Origin: Bacteroidia bacterium
Lineage (GTDB): Bacteria; Bacteroidota; Bacteroidia; Bacteroidales; VadinHA17
Direction: 5' to 3'
Assembly: GCA_026391555.1 (NCBI GenBank)
Contig: JAPLEB010000054.1
Location: 1 to 64,000, forward strand
DNA length: 64,000 bases
The translations under genes were made by a program, and so were the position numbers. Numbering within the stretch: the first letter of the stretch is position 1; each line of letters starts with the position of its first letter. Shown here piece by piece: positions 21,497-31,634 of this stretch. The notes under the pieces were generated by a model, which worked only from the letters and a program-made list of their open reading frames with translations, made no database searches and was not told where the DNA came from.

Positions 21497-21850
21497 CTAT
21501 CCGTCAAAAGTTTTCCTTGCACCTTTTCTTCTGACCCAGTACCTTGGATCACATTCAATACATTCCTGATTCCAGTAACCGGGAGTCACAAATGATCCTT
21601 CCCTGGTTTTAAGCAGCCTTTCATAAATAGCAAAAACAGGATTAAAAACAAGATCTGTAACACCAATTGTATATTTTGGTTCTTCGCCCGGTACCTCTGA
21701 GACTTCCTGCATCTCTTTTACTTCCAGGTTGTTGAATTTTAGCAGGTCACTTAGAAAAGCAACACGCTTAAGTGTTGCACCTGACTCAATAATGGTACAA
21801 CGAACTCCATTAATTTCGCTTACAATATGTTTTGCATTATTAATAGCCAT
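21497..21850 (-). CDS. Small conserved protein of unknown function
   Basis: A 117-residue protein with no signal peptide or membrane helix. A beta-rich N-terminus (HIVSEINGVRCTIIESGAT) is followed by a helical LSDLLKFNN stretch and a C-terminal aromatic region with two cysteines close together (QECIECDP near 93-100). I do not recognise a named family, but the even composition and clean ATG suggest a real gene. It is convergent with aroE, and its start codon is flanked upstream by a 7-base-period tract. It lies downstream of nuoN on the same strand, separated by a 129-base repeat-rich spacer, so cotranscription is uncertain. Function unknown. Confidence 0.7.
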   Translation of the reverse strand: MAINNAKHIVSEINGVRCTIIESGATLKRVAFLSDLLKFNNLEVKEMQEVSEVPGEEPKYTIGVTDLVFNPVFAIYERLLKTREGSFVTPGYWNQECIECDPRYWVRRKGARKTFDG

Positions 21851-21980
21851 ATCTTTTAAACTTTAAACTTTCACCTTTAACCCATTGAAACCCACCCCAT
21901 GCCCCCCGCCGAAGCGGGGCAGGCTCTCCCAGGAGGGGAATTATTAGGGTTTGCTTTCGCCTTTTGCCTTTAGCCTTTTC
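21851..21980. repeat. Composite spacer: heptamer tracts flanking a GC-rich hairpin
   Basis: Left part (21853-21880, read on the minus strand): TTAAAGG, TGAAAGT, TTAAAGT, TTAAAAG. Right part (21953-21980, minus strand, starting at the G of the nuoN TAG): GAAAAGG, CTAAAGG, CAAAAGG, CGAAAGC. Between them lies a G+C-rich block with a hairpin CCCCGC/GCGGGG (21904-21919). Bases 21888-21908 nearly match 58464-58484 (AAACCCACCCC then TGCCCCCCG). Confidence 0.75.
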
Positions 21981-23401
21981 TAAACCCCAAAACTTAAATT
22001 TCTTATTACCTCAAATAAAATGCTTGCAAAACCTGTAACAACAATACCCGCTACACATATACCCAGCGCAAACCGCGTTGGAAAATCACTTCTGAACTTT
22101 TCAATTGGGTTTTCGCCTTTGTTAATAAACATCGCTTTTATAACAAGAAGGTAATAAAATAATGATATGATTGTATTAAGAACTGCAATCAGTACAAGAA
22201 GATAAAACCCTTTCTGTGCTGCTGCTGTGAATAAAAAGAACTTTCCGAAAAAACCTGCAACCGGAGGAATCCCTGCAAGAGAAAACAATGCCAGAGTCAT
22301 TATCAGGCTGAGTTTTGGGTTTGTATGATATAGGCCGTTGTAGTCCTCTATGTTTTCCCTTCCTTTTGAATTTGAAATAGCTATAACCACACCGAAAGCG
22401 CCCAGATTTGAAAAGATATATACCAGAACATAATAAATTACAGAAGCCATACCAAGCTGATTTCCCCCGATAAACCCCAGGAGAATATATCCTGCCTGGG
22501 AAATTGATGAAAAAGCGAGGAATCGCGTAATATTCTGTTGGCGAATGGCAAATAGATTACCTATAGTCATTGTAAGTACTGCAGTAACATAAATGGTCTT
22601 CTGCCATGTAGCTATTATCTCCGGAAATACACTGAACAGAAGAATTATGAGAATAAATACTGCAGCTCCTTTTGAAATGACTGAAAGATATGATGTTATG
22701 TTTACAGGAGAGCCTTCATAAACATCGGCCGTCCATAGATGAAAGGGAACGATGGATATTTTAAATGCCATACCGGCAAAGAAAAAGATGAACGCCAGGA
22801 TCTGTAGATTATTATTGCCAAAAAGTGCAGCAACTTCATTGAAATATAATGTACCTGTGGTCCCATATATTAAGGATAATCCGTACAAAAGAATACCTGA
22901 TGACAATGCTGACGATAAAATGAGTTTAATACCTGCCTCTGCCGATTTGTTTTTATAACGGTCAAAAGCCGCAAGGGCCGCTATTGGAATCGTGGCCAGT
23001 TCAATTCCAATATAGAACATTAAGAAATGACCTGCCGATATCATGAAGTTCATACCCACAAGTGTTGATATCAGGAGAATAAAATACTCACTGATTTTTT
23101 CAGAGTTTTCTTCCTTTTTAAGCCAGGTAACTGACTGAATAAAAACCAATAATGCTCCTATATTCAGGACATTCTTCATCAATAGTATGGTATTTGAAGT
23201 TACATACATACCACCAAAAAGAGAGCCCGTTGGTGAAGGTATAAAACCAATTAAAGTTATTACTCCAAAAAGGCTCACTGAGAAAAGACTTATATATCTC
23301 CTTTTATCAGGATTCACAAAGATCTCAGCCATTAAAACTAAAAGAGCCGCAGCTATCAGCAGCAGTTCATGCCGCATCACAAAAATGGTTCCTAAGCTCA
23401 T
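21980..23401 (-). CDS. nuoN: Complex I subunit NuoN
   Basis: An antiporter-like membrane subunit of the proton- or ion-pumping complex I. It has 473 residues and about 13-14 predicted membrane helices. Conserved Mrp-antiporter features include an FAFKI-like segment (FFAGMAFKISIVPFHLW) with its membrane lysine, and SSISQAGYILLGF. It is the last gene of the nuoA-N operon, 36 bases after nuoM. The TAG stop overlaps a 7-base-period repeat tract. The family includes the homologous NuoM and NuoL; position at the end of the cluster and length support NuoN. Confidence 0.95.
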   Translation of the reverse strand: MSLGTIFVMRHELLLIAAALLVLMAEIFVNPDKRRYISLFSVSLFGVITLIGFIPSPTGSLFGGMYVTSNTILLMKNVLNIGALLVFIQSVTWLKKEENSEKISEYFILLISTLVGMNFMISAGHFLMFYIGIELATIPIAALAAFDRYKNKSAEAGIKLILSSALSSGILLYGLSLIYGTTGTLYFNEVAALFGNNNLQILAFIFFFAGMAFKISIVPFHLWTADVYEGSPVNITSYLSVISKGAAVFILIILLFSVFPEIIATWQKTIYVTAVLTMTIGNLFAIRQQNITRFLAFSSISQAGYILLGFIGGNQLGMASVIYYVLVYIFSNLGAFGVVIAISNSKGRENIEDYNGLYHTNPKLSLIMTLALFSLAGIPPVAGFFGKFFLFTAAAQKGFYLLVLIAVLNTIISLFYYLLVIKAMFINKGENPIEKFRSDFPTRFALGICVAGIVVTGFASILFEVIRNLSFGV

Positions 23402-23437
23402 ATTATAATATTACCCAAAACATTTATAATAAATAAT

Positions 23438-24943
23438 TCAAAATGGATTAAGAGCAATAATCTTATTAACAATAGGTTGAAGACTAGTTCCAATCATCGT
23501 TGAAAGCCAGAATGGTGCAAGGCCTATAGCAGCAACTGCCCCAATCAAAGTAACAACTGATATCTTCTCAAACCATTTTGCATCGGTAATATGATTATGA
23601 TGCTCATTTGTTGTGGGACCGAGTAAAAGTGTTGCAACTACTCTTAAAATATATACTGCTGTGATTACTATCGAAGAGACAGCAAGTATTGTTACAATCC
23701 GGTAAAAGAGTTCAGGATGCTGGAATGCCCCAACGAAAATAGTCATTTCAGCAACGAAACCACTTAATCCGGGTAATCCAAGCGAAGCCAGACCTGCAAT
23801 TACATAACAAACCGACAGAAATGGAATAACCTTCATCAATCCACCCATCTCATTTATCATCCTGGTATGTGTCCGGCCATAAAGCATCCCTATGAGAGCA
23901 AAGAACAGGGCTGTCATTAAACCATGGGAAATCATCTGAAGAATTGCTCCGTTCATAGCGGTTTTATTCATCATAAGTACCGCAAATAATACCAGGCCAC
24001 AATGGCTCACAGACGAGTAAGCATTAATATATTTTAGATCTTTCTGGGCAATTGCTCCGAAAGCTCCATAAACGACACTGATAGAGGTTAGTATAATAAA
24101 TATCCATGATAATTCCTGAGCAGCTTCAGGCATTAGAAAAATAGCTACTCTGAAAGCTCCATATCCTCCGAGTTTCATCAAAACACCTGCATGCAGCATC
24201 GATACAGCAGTAGGAGCAGAAGCATGTCCGTCAGGCGACCATGTGTGAAAAGGAAATAAAGCACCAAGTACACCAAATCCGACAAACGTTAGTGGGAAAA
24301 ATAATCTCTGAGCTGGTAAAGGTATAGCAACTTTAGAAATTTCAAGTATATTAAATGTAAGCTGGCCTCCATTAGGTGATGAATTAAAGTAAATTCCAAG
24401 TAGTCCAACCAGTAGAAGTGCAGAACCACCCATAAGCATCAATGTCAGTTTCATAGCTGAATACTCTTTGGGGCCGCTTCCCCATATACCAATTAACAGA
24501 TACATGGGAATTACCGCAAGTTCGTAAAACAGGAACATTGTAAAAAGGTCAATCGAAATGAAAAATCCGAAAACCCCTGAAGCAAGAAGAATCAGAGAAA
24601 TAAAAAACTCTTTTTTGAGAAACTCAACTTCCCATGATGCAAAAATTCCGGCAAAAACCACAAGTGAGGTAAGTGCAATCATTGCAACGGATATCCCATC
24701 TACGCCAACAGCGTAATGAATGTTAAGACTTTTATACCATAAATAGTCTTTTACAAATAACATTTCTGCAATATTTCCGGAATGACGTGCAGACAGGTAA
24801 AGGTAGACAAGAATTGCTGCAAGTACTAGTTGCAGACCCATTCCAAAGGCTGACACCAGTCGAACATGGCGGGCATCTTTTAAAAACAGGATAGCTGTTA
24901 TGGTTAAAACCGGAATTACGACAAACAGTGATAAAATATCCAT
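23438..24943 (-). CDS. nuoM: Complex I subunit NuoM
   Basis: An antiporter-like proton channel subunit in the membrane arm. It has 501 residues and about 14 helices. Landmarks: a membrane glutamate in FLFYELAVIPMYLLIGIWG, the HTWSPDGHASAPTAVSML loop, and SSVSHCGLVLFAV. The order nuoL-nuoM-nuoN with gaps of 28 and 36 bases is the standard complex I arrangement. Nothing is truncated. The lower-numbered ends lie closest to the operon terminus. Confidence 0.96.
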   Translation of the reverse strand: MDILSLFVVIPVLTITAILFLKDARHVRLVSAFGMGLQLVLAAILVYLYLSARHSGNIAEMLFVKDYLWYKSLNIHYAVGVDGISVAMIALTSLVVFAGIFASWEVEFLKKEFFISLILLASGVFGFFISIDLFTMFLFYELAVIPMYLLIGIWGSGPKEYSAMKLTLMLMGGSALLLVGLLGIYFNSSPNGGQLTFNILEISKVAIPLPAQRLFFPLTFVGFGVLGALFPFHTWSPDGHASAPTAVSMLHAGVLMKLGGYGAFRVAIFLMPEAAQELSWIFIILTSISVVYGAFGAIAQKDLKYINAYSSVSHCGLVLFAVLMMNKTAMNGAILQMISHGLMTALFFALIGMLYGRTHTRMINEMGGLMKVIPFLSVCYVIAGLASLGLPGLSGFVAEMTIFVGAFQHPELFYRIVTILAVSSIVITAVYILRVVATLLLGPTTNEHHNHITDAKWFEKISVVTLIGAVAAIGLAPFWLSTMIGTSLQPIVNKIIALNPF

Positions 24944-24971
24944 AATAAAAAGTCTTTTTCTTAATAATCAG

Positions 24972-26891
24972 TTATTTCCACAGGTAAATAAATAATATTG
25001 CCAGCATGATCGCTCCTGTAACAAAGACAAAAGCATATTTCTGTAATTGTCCCGACTGAAAACCTTTAATCCTTAACGAAACACTTTGCGTTACAGAGGC
25101 TATTGCATTCATTGTGCCATCAACAATATGCCTGTCGAACCACGCAACCGGCTCTGATATGTATCTGAAAATGATCTTCTTCGTAACAAAAAGGTACAAT
25201 TCGTCCATATAAAACTTGTTGTAGGCCCATTTATAGGTGTATTTAAATATTGCAGCCAGCTTATCAGAGATTTCACTCTCCTTCCGGTACATTACAAATG
25301 CTATCCCTATTCCAAGTAAGCCAATCAGGACAGAAGGTATAGCTACTATCAGTTCAATCTCCGTTTCGAAAACCTTACCGTCAGAGGTAACCAGTTCATT
25401 AAAAGGAATAAATCCTGTAAACACTGATCCGATGGCGAGCACAATTAATGGAATTGTCATTGTTGCAGGAGCTTCATGTGGTGTATGATGATAATGAGTC
25501 TCTTTCCCCCAGAAAATGCTGAAATAGAGCCTGAACATATAAAAAGCAGTCAGGCCTGCAACAATATACTCAACAGCAAATAAAAGTTTATTGTTGTGAA
25601 ATGCTGCAGCAAGTATTTCATCCTTGCTGAAGAATCCTGATAAAGGTGGAATTCCGGCAATTGTAAGACAAGCTATTAGGAACGTCATGTGAGTGATAGG
25701 CAGATATTTACGAAGTCCCCCCATCTCTGTCATATGATTTGTGTGGACTGCATGGATAATTGCTCCGGCCCCCAGAAACAGCAATGCTTTAAACATAGCA
25801 TGAGTGAACAGGTGGAACATTGAGGCCATATATCCTAATCCTTCATGTCCCCCATAACCTGACACTCCCAGAGCAAGCATCATATAGCCGATCTGCGATA
25901 TTGTGGAGTATGCCAGTACTCTCTTTATATCGGTTTGGGTACAGGCAATTACTGCAGCAAAAAGTGACGAAAATGCCCCTACATAAGCAACAACTTCGAG
26001 AGCAGCAGGAGCGGAAAATGCGTAAATAGGAAACATTCTTGCAACCAGATAGACACCAGCTACAACCATTGTTGCGGCATGAATAAGAGCTGAGACTGGC
26101 GTTGGGCCTTCCATTGCATCCGGAAGCCAAATATGGAACGGGAACATAGCTGATTTACCAACACCTCCCATAAAAACAAAGATCATGGACCAGGTCATTA
26201 CAGAGAGACCCATGAATGCGATGCCACCACCCTGTGCAATAGCTGATCCGGCCGGATCAGTAAGGGTTATAAAATCAAATGTTTTAGTGTTGAACGACAG
26301 GATCAGAATCCCTATAAGAAATCCAAGATCTGCAAACCTGGTAACTATAAATGCTTTTTTTGAAGCTCTTACTGCTGATGGTTTCTGATAATAAAATCCT
26401 ATCAGAAGGAAAGAGGATACACCAACCAGTTCCCAGAAGATATACATCTGGAAAATATTTGTTGCCAGAACCAATCCAAGCATCGAGAAACTGAATAGTG
26501 AAAGAAACGCAAAAAAACGTTCGAAACCTTTTTCACCTTTCATGTATCCAAGGCTATAGATGTGAACCATTAATGAAACGGTGGTTATCACCACCAGCAT
26601 CATTACCGATATTGGATCAAGCAGAACCCCCAGATCAATATGGAGTTTGTCAGTTAACTGAAGCCATGTTATGTTGAAGGCAGAAATTTTCTGATATGCT
26701 CCTTCAATCTTTTCGCTGGTAAAAAAGTATTTGTATGCTGTAATATATGATAGTATGGTGATTATTGCAAGTCCGCCAGTTCCAAATAAGCCGGAAAGCT
26801 TTGGCTTAAGCTTATGACCTGCTAATCCAAGCAGGATAAACAAAAGAAAGGGTAGAAGAGGAATCCAGATTGTATAACTGAAATTTATCAT
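24972..26891 (-). CDS. nuoL: Complex I subunit NuoL
   Basis: The distal antiporter-like subunit of the membrane arm. It has 639 residues, about 16 membrane helices and the long C-terminal lateral helix region (roughly 540-610). Landmarks: FWELVGVSSFLLIGFYY with the membrane Glu, GKSAMFPFHIWLPDAMEGPTP with its Lys, and the AYSTISQIGYMMLALG helix. It lies 27 bases downstream of nuoK. The protein is complete and typical of the family. Confidence 0.96.
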   Translation of the reverse strand: MINFSYTIWIPLLPFLLFILLGLAGHKLKPKLSGLFGTGGLAIITILSYITAYKYFFTSEKIEGAYQKISAFNITWLQLTDKLHIDLGVLLDPISVMMLVVITTVSLMVHIYSLGYMKGEKGFERFFAFLSLFSFSMLGLVLATNIFQMYIFWELVGVSSFLLIGFYYQKPSAVRASKKAFIVTRFADLGFLIGILILSFNTKTFDFITLTDPAGSAIAQGGGIAFMGLSVMTWSMIFVFMGGVGKSAMFPFHIWLPDAMEGPTPVSALIHAATMVVAGVYLVARMFPIYAFSAPAALEVVAYVGAFSSLFAAVIACTQTDIKRVLAYSTISQIGYMMLALGVSGYGGHEGLGYMASMFHLFTHAMFKALLFLGAGAIIHAVHTNHMTEMGGLRKYLPITHMTFLIACLTIAGIPPLSGFFSKDEILAAAFHNNKLLFAVEYIVAGLTAFYMFRLYFSIFWGKETHYHHTPHEAPATMTIPLIVLAIGSVFTGFIPFNELVTSDGKVFETEIELIVAIPSVLIGLLGIGIAFVMYRKESEISDKLAAIFKYTYKWAYNKFYMDELYLFVTKKIIFRYISEPVAWFDRHIVDGTMNAIASVTQSVSLRIKGFQSGQLQKYAFVFVTGAIMLAILFIYLWK

Positions 26892-26918
26892 ATCTAAAAC
26901 TTCCTATGAGTGTTGTAA

Positions 26919-27236
26919 TCAGAATTTCATTTCGTTAACGTCTTCAACATTAATGGTTGTAAACCGCCGGTAAATATTAATAATAATAGCTATCGCAACA
27001 GCAGCTTCAGAGGCAGCCACTGCAATTACAAACAGGCTGAAAAACATCCCTTCAAGTTTATGAGGATATAGAAACCTGTTAAATGCCAGAAAATTTATAT
27101 TTACAGAGTTTAATATCAATTCTACCGACATAAGAATTGTTATAAGATTACGTCGGGTCAGAAAACCGTAAACACCGGTAAAAAACATTATGGTGGCCAG
27201 AACTAAAAAGTATTGAATTGGTATTCCTGTATTCAT
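26919..27236 (-). CDS. nuoK: Complex I subunit NuoK
   Basis: A small membrane subunit (105 aa) with three transmembrane helices. It holds the conserved membrane glutamate in ILMSVELILNSVNINF and a second in AVAASEAAVAIAI, both part of the central hydrophilic axis of complex I. It starts 1 base after the nuoJ stop region (27238), so translation is probably coupled. Normal family length. Confidence 0.95.
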   Translation of the reverse strand: MNTGIPIQYFLVLATIMFFTGVYGFLTRRNLITILMSVELILNSVNINFLAFNRFLYPHKLEGMFFSLFVIAVAASEAAVAIAIIINIYRRFTTINVEDVNEMKF

Positions 27237-27237
27237 A

Positions 27238-27780
27238 TTATTTCTGATTTATTAATGGTGACTGGGCCTTTGCGGGACCACCGTTTTTTGCAACCACAAT
27301 AGCTGCAATCATTGCTGCAAGAAGTAAAATAGAGATAACTTCAAATGGAAGTACATATCCGTCATAATCAACCGATAAAAGACTTTTTCCTATCAGCCTC
27401 ATATCCACCTCCTTTGCTACTTCGGAAGTTGCTGAAAATTTATAATCCAGGATGGTTATTATTGACAGAATAGCACCGGCTAATGAAGCAATAGCTGAAA
27501 ATATATTCTTTTTCCAGCCTGAATGTTCAAACTTCTTACTTAAATGACTTGTTAGCAGTATTGAGAAAATAATAAGAACAACAATACCACCAGCATAAAG
27601 AGTTAATTGAACTGCAGCAAGAAACTGGTAGTTTAACATAAAATAGAGACCCGATGTTGATACCAGCACAAATAGCAGATATATTGCAGCCCTAAGTATC
27701 TTTCGGCTTGTAACTGTCAGCACTGAAAAGACAATTATCATTGCTGAAAAAAGAATAAACATTATCTGGTTAAAGGCCAT
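27238..27780 (-). CDS. nuoJ: Complex I subunit NuoJ
   Basis: A membrane subunit with five predicted helices (180 aa), equivalent to mitochondrial ND6. The third helix carries the LTLYAGGIVVLIIFSILL segment characteristic of NuoJ, with the pi-bulge region around the Tyr and Gly-Gly. Its start codon overlaps the nuoI stop codon by one base at 27780, indicating translational coupling. Confidence 0.94.
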   Translation of the reverse strand: MAFNQIMFILFSAMIIVFSVLTVTSRKILRAAIYLLFVLVSTSGLYFMLNYQFLAAVQLTLYAGGIVVLIIFSILLTSHLSKKFEHSGWKKNIFSAIASLAGAILSIITILDYKFSATSEVAKEVDMRLIGKSLLSVDYDGYVLPFEVISILLLAAMIAAIVVAKNGGPAKAQSPLINQK

Positions 27781-28259
27781 TACTCAACTCCTTTCATTAA
27801 TTGGGAACCTGGTTTATTTAATGTTTTGATCAAAAGTGCCCTGTTAAATACTGCATGTTCAAATCCCTGTGCAAAGGCAATTGCGTTCGAGGGGCATGTT
27901 TTAACACATAATGCACAGAAAGTGCACATGCCTAATCTGTAAATATGTTTATCTATCGCCCTTTTCTTCTTGCCATCTTCTGTAACAATGGATTTTGAAA
28001 TAATTTCGATTGACCCGTTTGGGCAATTTATTTCACAAATTCCGCAACCGGTGCATTTATGTTCATTTTTCTCATTGTGCGGCATCACCACCTCACCTTT
28101 GAAACGGTCGAACATAACAAGATCTTTCCTGTTATTCGGATATTTTTGAGTTACAATTGTACCTGGTCTGAAAAAGTATGATCCGGTTACTTTCATACCT
28201 TTCATAAGTGACCAGACGCCAAATACTATTTCCTTCAGATAATTTATTATACTTCTCAT
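27780..28259 (-). CDS. nuoI: Complex I subunit NuoI (two 4Fe-4S clusters)
   Basis: The ferredoxin-like subunit carrying clusters N6a and N6b. The protein has 159 aa and two CxxCxxCxxxCP motifs: CTGCGICEINCP near 80 and CTFCALCVKTCP near 118. The N-terminal amphipathic segment anchors it to the membrane arm. Without NuoEFG this subunit, or NuoB, is the outermost part of the electron path and a plausible site where reduced ferredoxin docks. It follows nuoH by 30 bases. Confidence 0.95.
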   Translation of the reverse strand: MRSIINYLKEIVFGVWSLMKGMKVTGSYFFRPGTIVTQKYPNNRKDLVMFDRFKGEVVMPHNEKNEHKCTGCGICEINCPNGSIEIISKSIVTEDGKKKRAIDKHIYRLGMCTFCALCVKTCPSNAIAFAQGFEHAVFNRALLIKTLNKPGSQLMKGVE

Positions 28260-28289
28260 TCAGAGATATATCTTTATGATTATTTACTA

Positions 28290-29429
28290 TTAAAAATGCC
28301 AGCCCATTAGAACTATAAAGGCCATTATTAACACATTAACAAGATTAATCGGTAGCAGGAACTTCCACTCAAGTGTAAGTAACTGGTCAATTCTTAAACG
28401 CGGGAATGTCCATTTAAACCACATCATCAGGAAGATCACGAAGAAAGTTTTTCCAATATACCAGAAAAATGGAGGTATGAAATCCATAATAATGTTAAAA
28501 CCGACCCAGTTACCGACATGAAAGGGCATCCATCCTCCAAGGAATACTGTGGCTGCTATTGATGCTACAATAAACATATTCATATATTCAGCAAGGAAAA
28601 AGAAAGCGAATTTTATTCCTGAATATTCTGTGTGATATCCTGCTGTGAGCTCTGATTCTGCTTCAGCAAGATCGAATGGTCCTCGGTTAGTCTCAGCAGT
28701 ACTGGAAATAAGAAAGATAATAAAAGCTATAAATGCCGGGATATGACCTCTGAAAATGAACCATCCCGCCCTTTGAGCTTCAACAATTTCTGAAAGTTGC
28801 ATAGATCCCGCAAGTATCACTATAGTTATAATAGACAGACCTACAGACAATTCATAACTTACAATCTGAGCTCCGCTTCGCATGGCTCCAATGAGGGAAT
28901 ATTTGTTATTGCTCGACCAGCCAGCCAGCAGGACTCCGATAACACCCATGGCGGATACTGCTATTACATATAAAACTCCGATGTTAAGATCAATAGCATG
29001 CAGCCCCATAGCAAATGGTATTGCAGCCAGGGCCATGAACCCAGCTATTATAACAATGAAAGGAGCGAGGTTAAAAAGAAAGCTGTCGGCATTCTTGATA
29101 GGAATCAATTCAACAAAAAGCAACTTAACAAGGTCTGCAATGGTCTGAAATATTCCGAAAGGCCCGACTCTGTTTGGCCCAAGCCTGTTTTGCATGAAGG
29201 CGCAGACTTTTCTTTCTGCATAAACGAGGAATAAACCAACAACAGCATAGAATAGCAGGAAGAGGACTCCGATGATCAGCATTTCGGTAACAGTTGTCCA
29301 GAATGGCGACATTGCATCATTAAGACTCGTGTTAATCGATTGAGTTAACGAAGAAAAATCGTAGAAGACTCTCCACCATGGCTCTGAAGGTAAAGGGGCA
29401 GAATTGGCAGAAACAATATCAAATAACAT
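28290..29429 (-). CDS. nuoH: Complex I subunit NuoH
   Basis: The quinone-chamber membrane subunit (379 aa, eight or nine helices). Landmarks: [20 protein letters not shown] near 70-90, the [19 protein letters not shown] loop near 247-265, and [14 protein letters not shown] near the C-terminus, all lining the quinone entry. The N-terminal 40 residues form a longer soluble lead-in than in E. coli. A 29-base gap with a short 7-base-period A-rich tract separates it from nuoD. Confidence 0.96.
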   Translation of the reverse strand: MLFDIVSANSAPLPSEPWWRVFYDFSSLTQSINTSLNDAMSPFWTTVTEMLIIGVLFLLFYAVVGLFLVYAERKVCAFMQNRLGPNRVGPFGIFQTIADLVKLLFVELIPIKNADSFLFNLAPFIVIIAGFMALAAIPFAMGLHAIDLNIGVLYVIAVSAMGVIGVLLAGWSSNNKYSLIGAMRSGAQIVSYELSVGLSIITIVILAGSMQLSEIVEAQRAGWFIFRGHIPAFIAFIIFLISSTAETNRGPFDLAEAESELTAGYHTEYSGIKFAFFFLAEYMNMFIVASIAATVFLGGWMPFHVGNWVGFNIIMDFIPPFFWYIGKTFFVIFLMMWFKWTFPRLRIDQLLTLEWKFLLPINLVNVLIMAFIVLMGWHF

Positions 29430-29458
29430 ATTTTTTGTCTTTTAACTTTTGTTTTTAA
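29430..29458 (-). repeat. Short heptamer-period tract between nuoD and nuoH
   Basis: Reading the minus strand after the nuoD stop: AAAAACA, AAAGTTA, AAAGACA, then AAAAAT before the nuoH ATG. Three units of seven are too few to be convincing alone. The tract is listed because the same AAAGNCA/AAGACAA words recur before queA and after the nitrilase gene. Confidence 0.4.
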
Positions 29459-30583
29459 TTACCTGTCAATATCCGGTATCACCAGGTCCAGTGATCCTCC
29501 GATAGCGACAAGGTCAGCTATCTTGAATCCGCTTGCAATCTGGTTTAGTACAGATAGATTTACAAAATTCGGTGATCTGAACTTGACACGATACGGATTT
29601 TTATTACCATCACTGATAATATACACTCCTAATTCTCCACGTGCTGTTTCAACCCGCTGATAATACTCACCTTCAGGAAGTTTTATAATAGGTTTCATCT
29701 TCACCGCAAAAGGTCCATCAGGTATATTATCTATCAGTTGCTCAATAATATTCATTGATTCCCACATCTCTTCAATTCTTGCCACATACCTGTGATACGT
29801 ATCGCCTTCAGTAAAAAGAATCTCTTTGAATATTATCCTGTCATATGCACTATAAGGTTCATGTTTCCTAACATCGCACGAAAAACCGGATGCTCTGCCT
29901 GATGGTCCGGTAATTCCATAGGATATAGCATCCTTAAGTGATAATTTCCCGATCCCTTTACTGCGTTCATGAAAAATCACATTCCCTGTGAGCAACTGAT
30001 CATATTCCGGTAAAATTTTTCTGAAGTACTTTATAAAATCCTTTACACGTTTCTGGAAGTTAGGATGGATATCATACATCAGTCCTCCCGGACAGTTATA
30101 ACTGACTATCATACGGCTTCCGCAAGTCTCTTCAAAAATATCAAGTATTTTTTCCCTGTCACGTAAACCGTAAAAGAAACAGGTTAATCCGCCAAGGTCC
30201 ATGCCGAAAGATGCCCACCAAAGCTGATGTGACTGAATTCGGGTTAGTTCCGACATGATTGTTCGAATCACTTTTACCCTGTCGGGAATATCAACTTCAA
30301 GAGCTTTTTCAACACTCAGACAAACTGCTTCGTTGTTGATATGTGCTGACAAGTAATCCATTCTGTCAGTAAGGTGGATTATCTGAGGATATGTGATGCT
30401 TTCACACATTTTTTCTATGCCCCTGTGAATATATCCGATATGAGGCTGTACATTTTTTACAATCTCACCTTTAAGCGAAACTACAAGCCTCAATACCCCA
30501 TGTGTAGAAGGGTGTTGCGGGCCCATATTAATAACATATTCCTGTTGTTCATCAGTAGTAATATTTTTTACCTTTTCTTCCAT
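29459..30583 (-). CDS. nuoD: Complex I subunit NuoD (49-kDa)
   Basis: The quinone-reducing 49-kDa subunit (374 aa), related to the large subunit of NiFe hydrogenases. Landmarks: GPQHPSTHGVLRL near 21-33 with the quinone-site histidine, HIGYIHRGIEKM near 46, the DRMDYLSAH segment, and a C-terminal VAIGGSLDLVIPDIDR ending. It is separate from nuoC (4-base gap), unlike the fused NuoCD of some Bacteroides. The hydrogenase Ni-Fe cysteines are absent, as expected for complex I. Confidence 0.96.
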   Translation of the reverse strand: MEEKVKNITTDEQQEYVINMGPQHPSTHGVLRLVVSLKGEIVKNVQPHIGYIHRGIEKMCESITYPQIIHLTDRMDYLSAHINNEAVCLSVEKALEVDIPDRVKVIRTIMSELTRIQSHQLWWASFGMDLGGLTCFFYGLRDREKILDIFEETCGSRMIVSYNCPGGLMYDIHPNFQKRVKDFIKYFRKILPEYDQLLTGNVIFHERSKGIGKLSLKDAISYGITGPSGRASGFSCDVRKHEPYSAYDRIIFKEILFTEGDTYHRYVARIEEMWESMNIIEQLIDNIPDGPFAVKMKPIIKLPEGEYYQRVETARGELGVYIISDGNKNPYRVKFRSPNFVNLSVLNQIASGFKIADLVAIGGSLDLVIPDIDR

Positions 30584-30586
30584 AAA

Positions 30587-31042
30587 TTATTTGGTAACAA
30601 TATTAATATCATCAACATAGTCTTTTCTTAAAGGGAACCCCCACGAATTGTCAAGAAAAAGTCTTCTCAGATCGGGATGATTAGTAAACTTAATCCCAAG
30701 CAGATCATATACTTCCCTCTCATGAAAATCAGCAGTTTTCCATAAATCAGACACTGAATCGAGTTGTGGATTCTCCCTTTCGGATGTTCGGGTCTTTAAT
30801 ACAACAACATGGTTAAAAATTGTCGAGCGTAAGTGATAGACAACACCCAGATCATGTCCGTAATCTACCCCGGAAAGGCAAAACAGATAATCAAATTGAG
30901 CCTCTTCTTTTTCCTTCAATTGTGTAGCTAACGAATGCAACTTTGATGAAGGAACCAATACTTCAGTAAACTGTTTGCCATCTTTTATTTCAAGATCAGG
31001 ATCGATCGATTTAATAAATTCTCCTAATTGTATTTTATCCAT
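30587..31042 (-). CDS. nuoC: Complex I subunit NuoC (30-kDa)
   Basis: The peripheral-arm 30-kDa subunit (151 aa), which has no cofactor and supports NuoB and NuoD. The signature [22 protein letters not shown] is present near 107-128, followed by GFPLRKDY close to the C-terminus. It lies 32 bases after nuoB and 4 bases before nuoD. Confidence 0.95.
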   Translation of the reverse strand: MDKIQLGEFIKSIDPDLEIKDGKQFTEVLVPSSKLHSLATQLKEKEEAQFDYLFCLSGVDYGHDLGVVYHLRSTIFNHVVVLKTRTSERENPQLDSVSDLWKTADFHEREVYDLLGIKFTNHPDLRRLFLDNSWGFPLRKDYVDDINIVTK

Positions 31043-31073
31043 TGAAAATCAGATTTCAGAATGAAGCAGGTAA

Positions 31074-31634
31074 TTATTTAGTGTCGTGGGAGGCATTTCG
31101 TTTCTTCCTTGACTTTATAGTTTGAGTTTCAATCATTCGTTGAAGTTGCAGCATACCATATAATAATGCTTCAGGGCGGGGAGGACATCCCGGAACATAA
31201 ACATCAACAGGAATTACATGTTCAACTCCTTTAACTACGCTATATGAATTAAGAAAAAACGGACCTCCGGAGATTGCGCAAGCACCCATAGCGACAACAT
31301 ATTTGGGTTCTGACATCTGATCGTATAGCCGTTTTAAAACCGGTGCCATTTTATTTACTATTGTTCCGGCAACAACAATAACATCTGCCTGTCGCGGACT
31401 TGCCCGGTAAACTTCCATGCCGAATCTGGCAAAGTCATGTCTGGGAGCTCCTGCGGCCATCATTTCAATACCACAACAGCTTGTTGCAAAGGTAAGTGGC
31501 CATAGAGAGTTCTTCCTTCCCCAGTTAATAACATCATCGATTGTTGTCAAAAGAACATTTGATGCGGATTCATGAAGAAGTTCAAGGCTTTCATTATCCC
31601 CGAATTCTTCTTTCTTCATTCCTTTTATTCCCAT
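31074..31634 (-). CDS. nuoB: Complex I subunit NuoB (cluster N2)
   Basis: Carries the terminal 4Fe-4S cluster N2, which passes electrons to quinone. The protein has 186 aa. The cluster cysteines are visible: adjacent Cys-Cys in [11 protein letters not shown], one in [11 protein letters not shown], and one in [13 protein letters not shown]. The N-terminal 35 residues form a lead helix. The start overlaps the 3' end of nuoA by 10 bases (31625-31634), indicating translational coupling. Confidence 0.96.
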   Translation of the reverse strand: MGIKGMKKEEFGDNESLELLHESASNVLLTTIDDVINWGRKNSLWPLTFATSCCGIEMMAAGAPRHDFARFGMEVYRASPRQADVIVVAGTIVNKMAPVLKRLYDQMSEPKYVVAMGACAISGGPFFLNSYSVVKGVEHVIPVDVYVPGCPPRPEALLYGMLQLQRMIETQTIKSRKKRNASHDTK

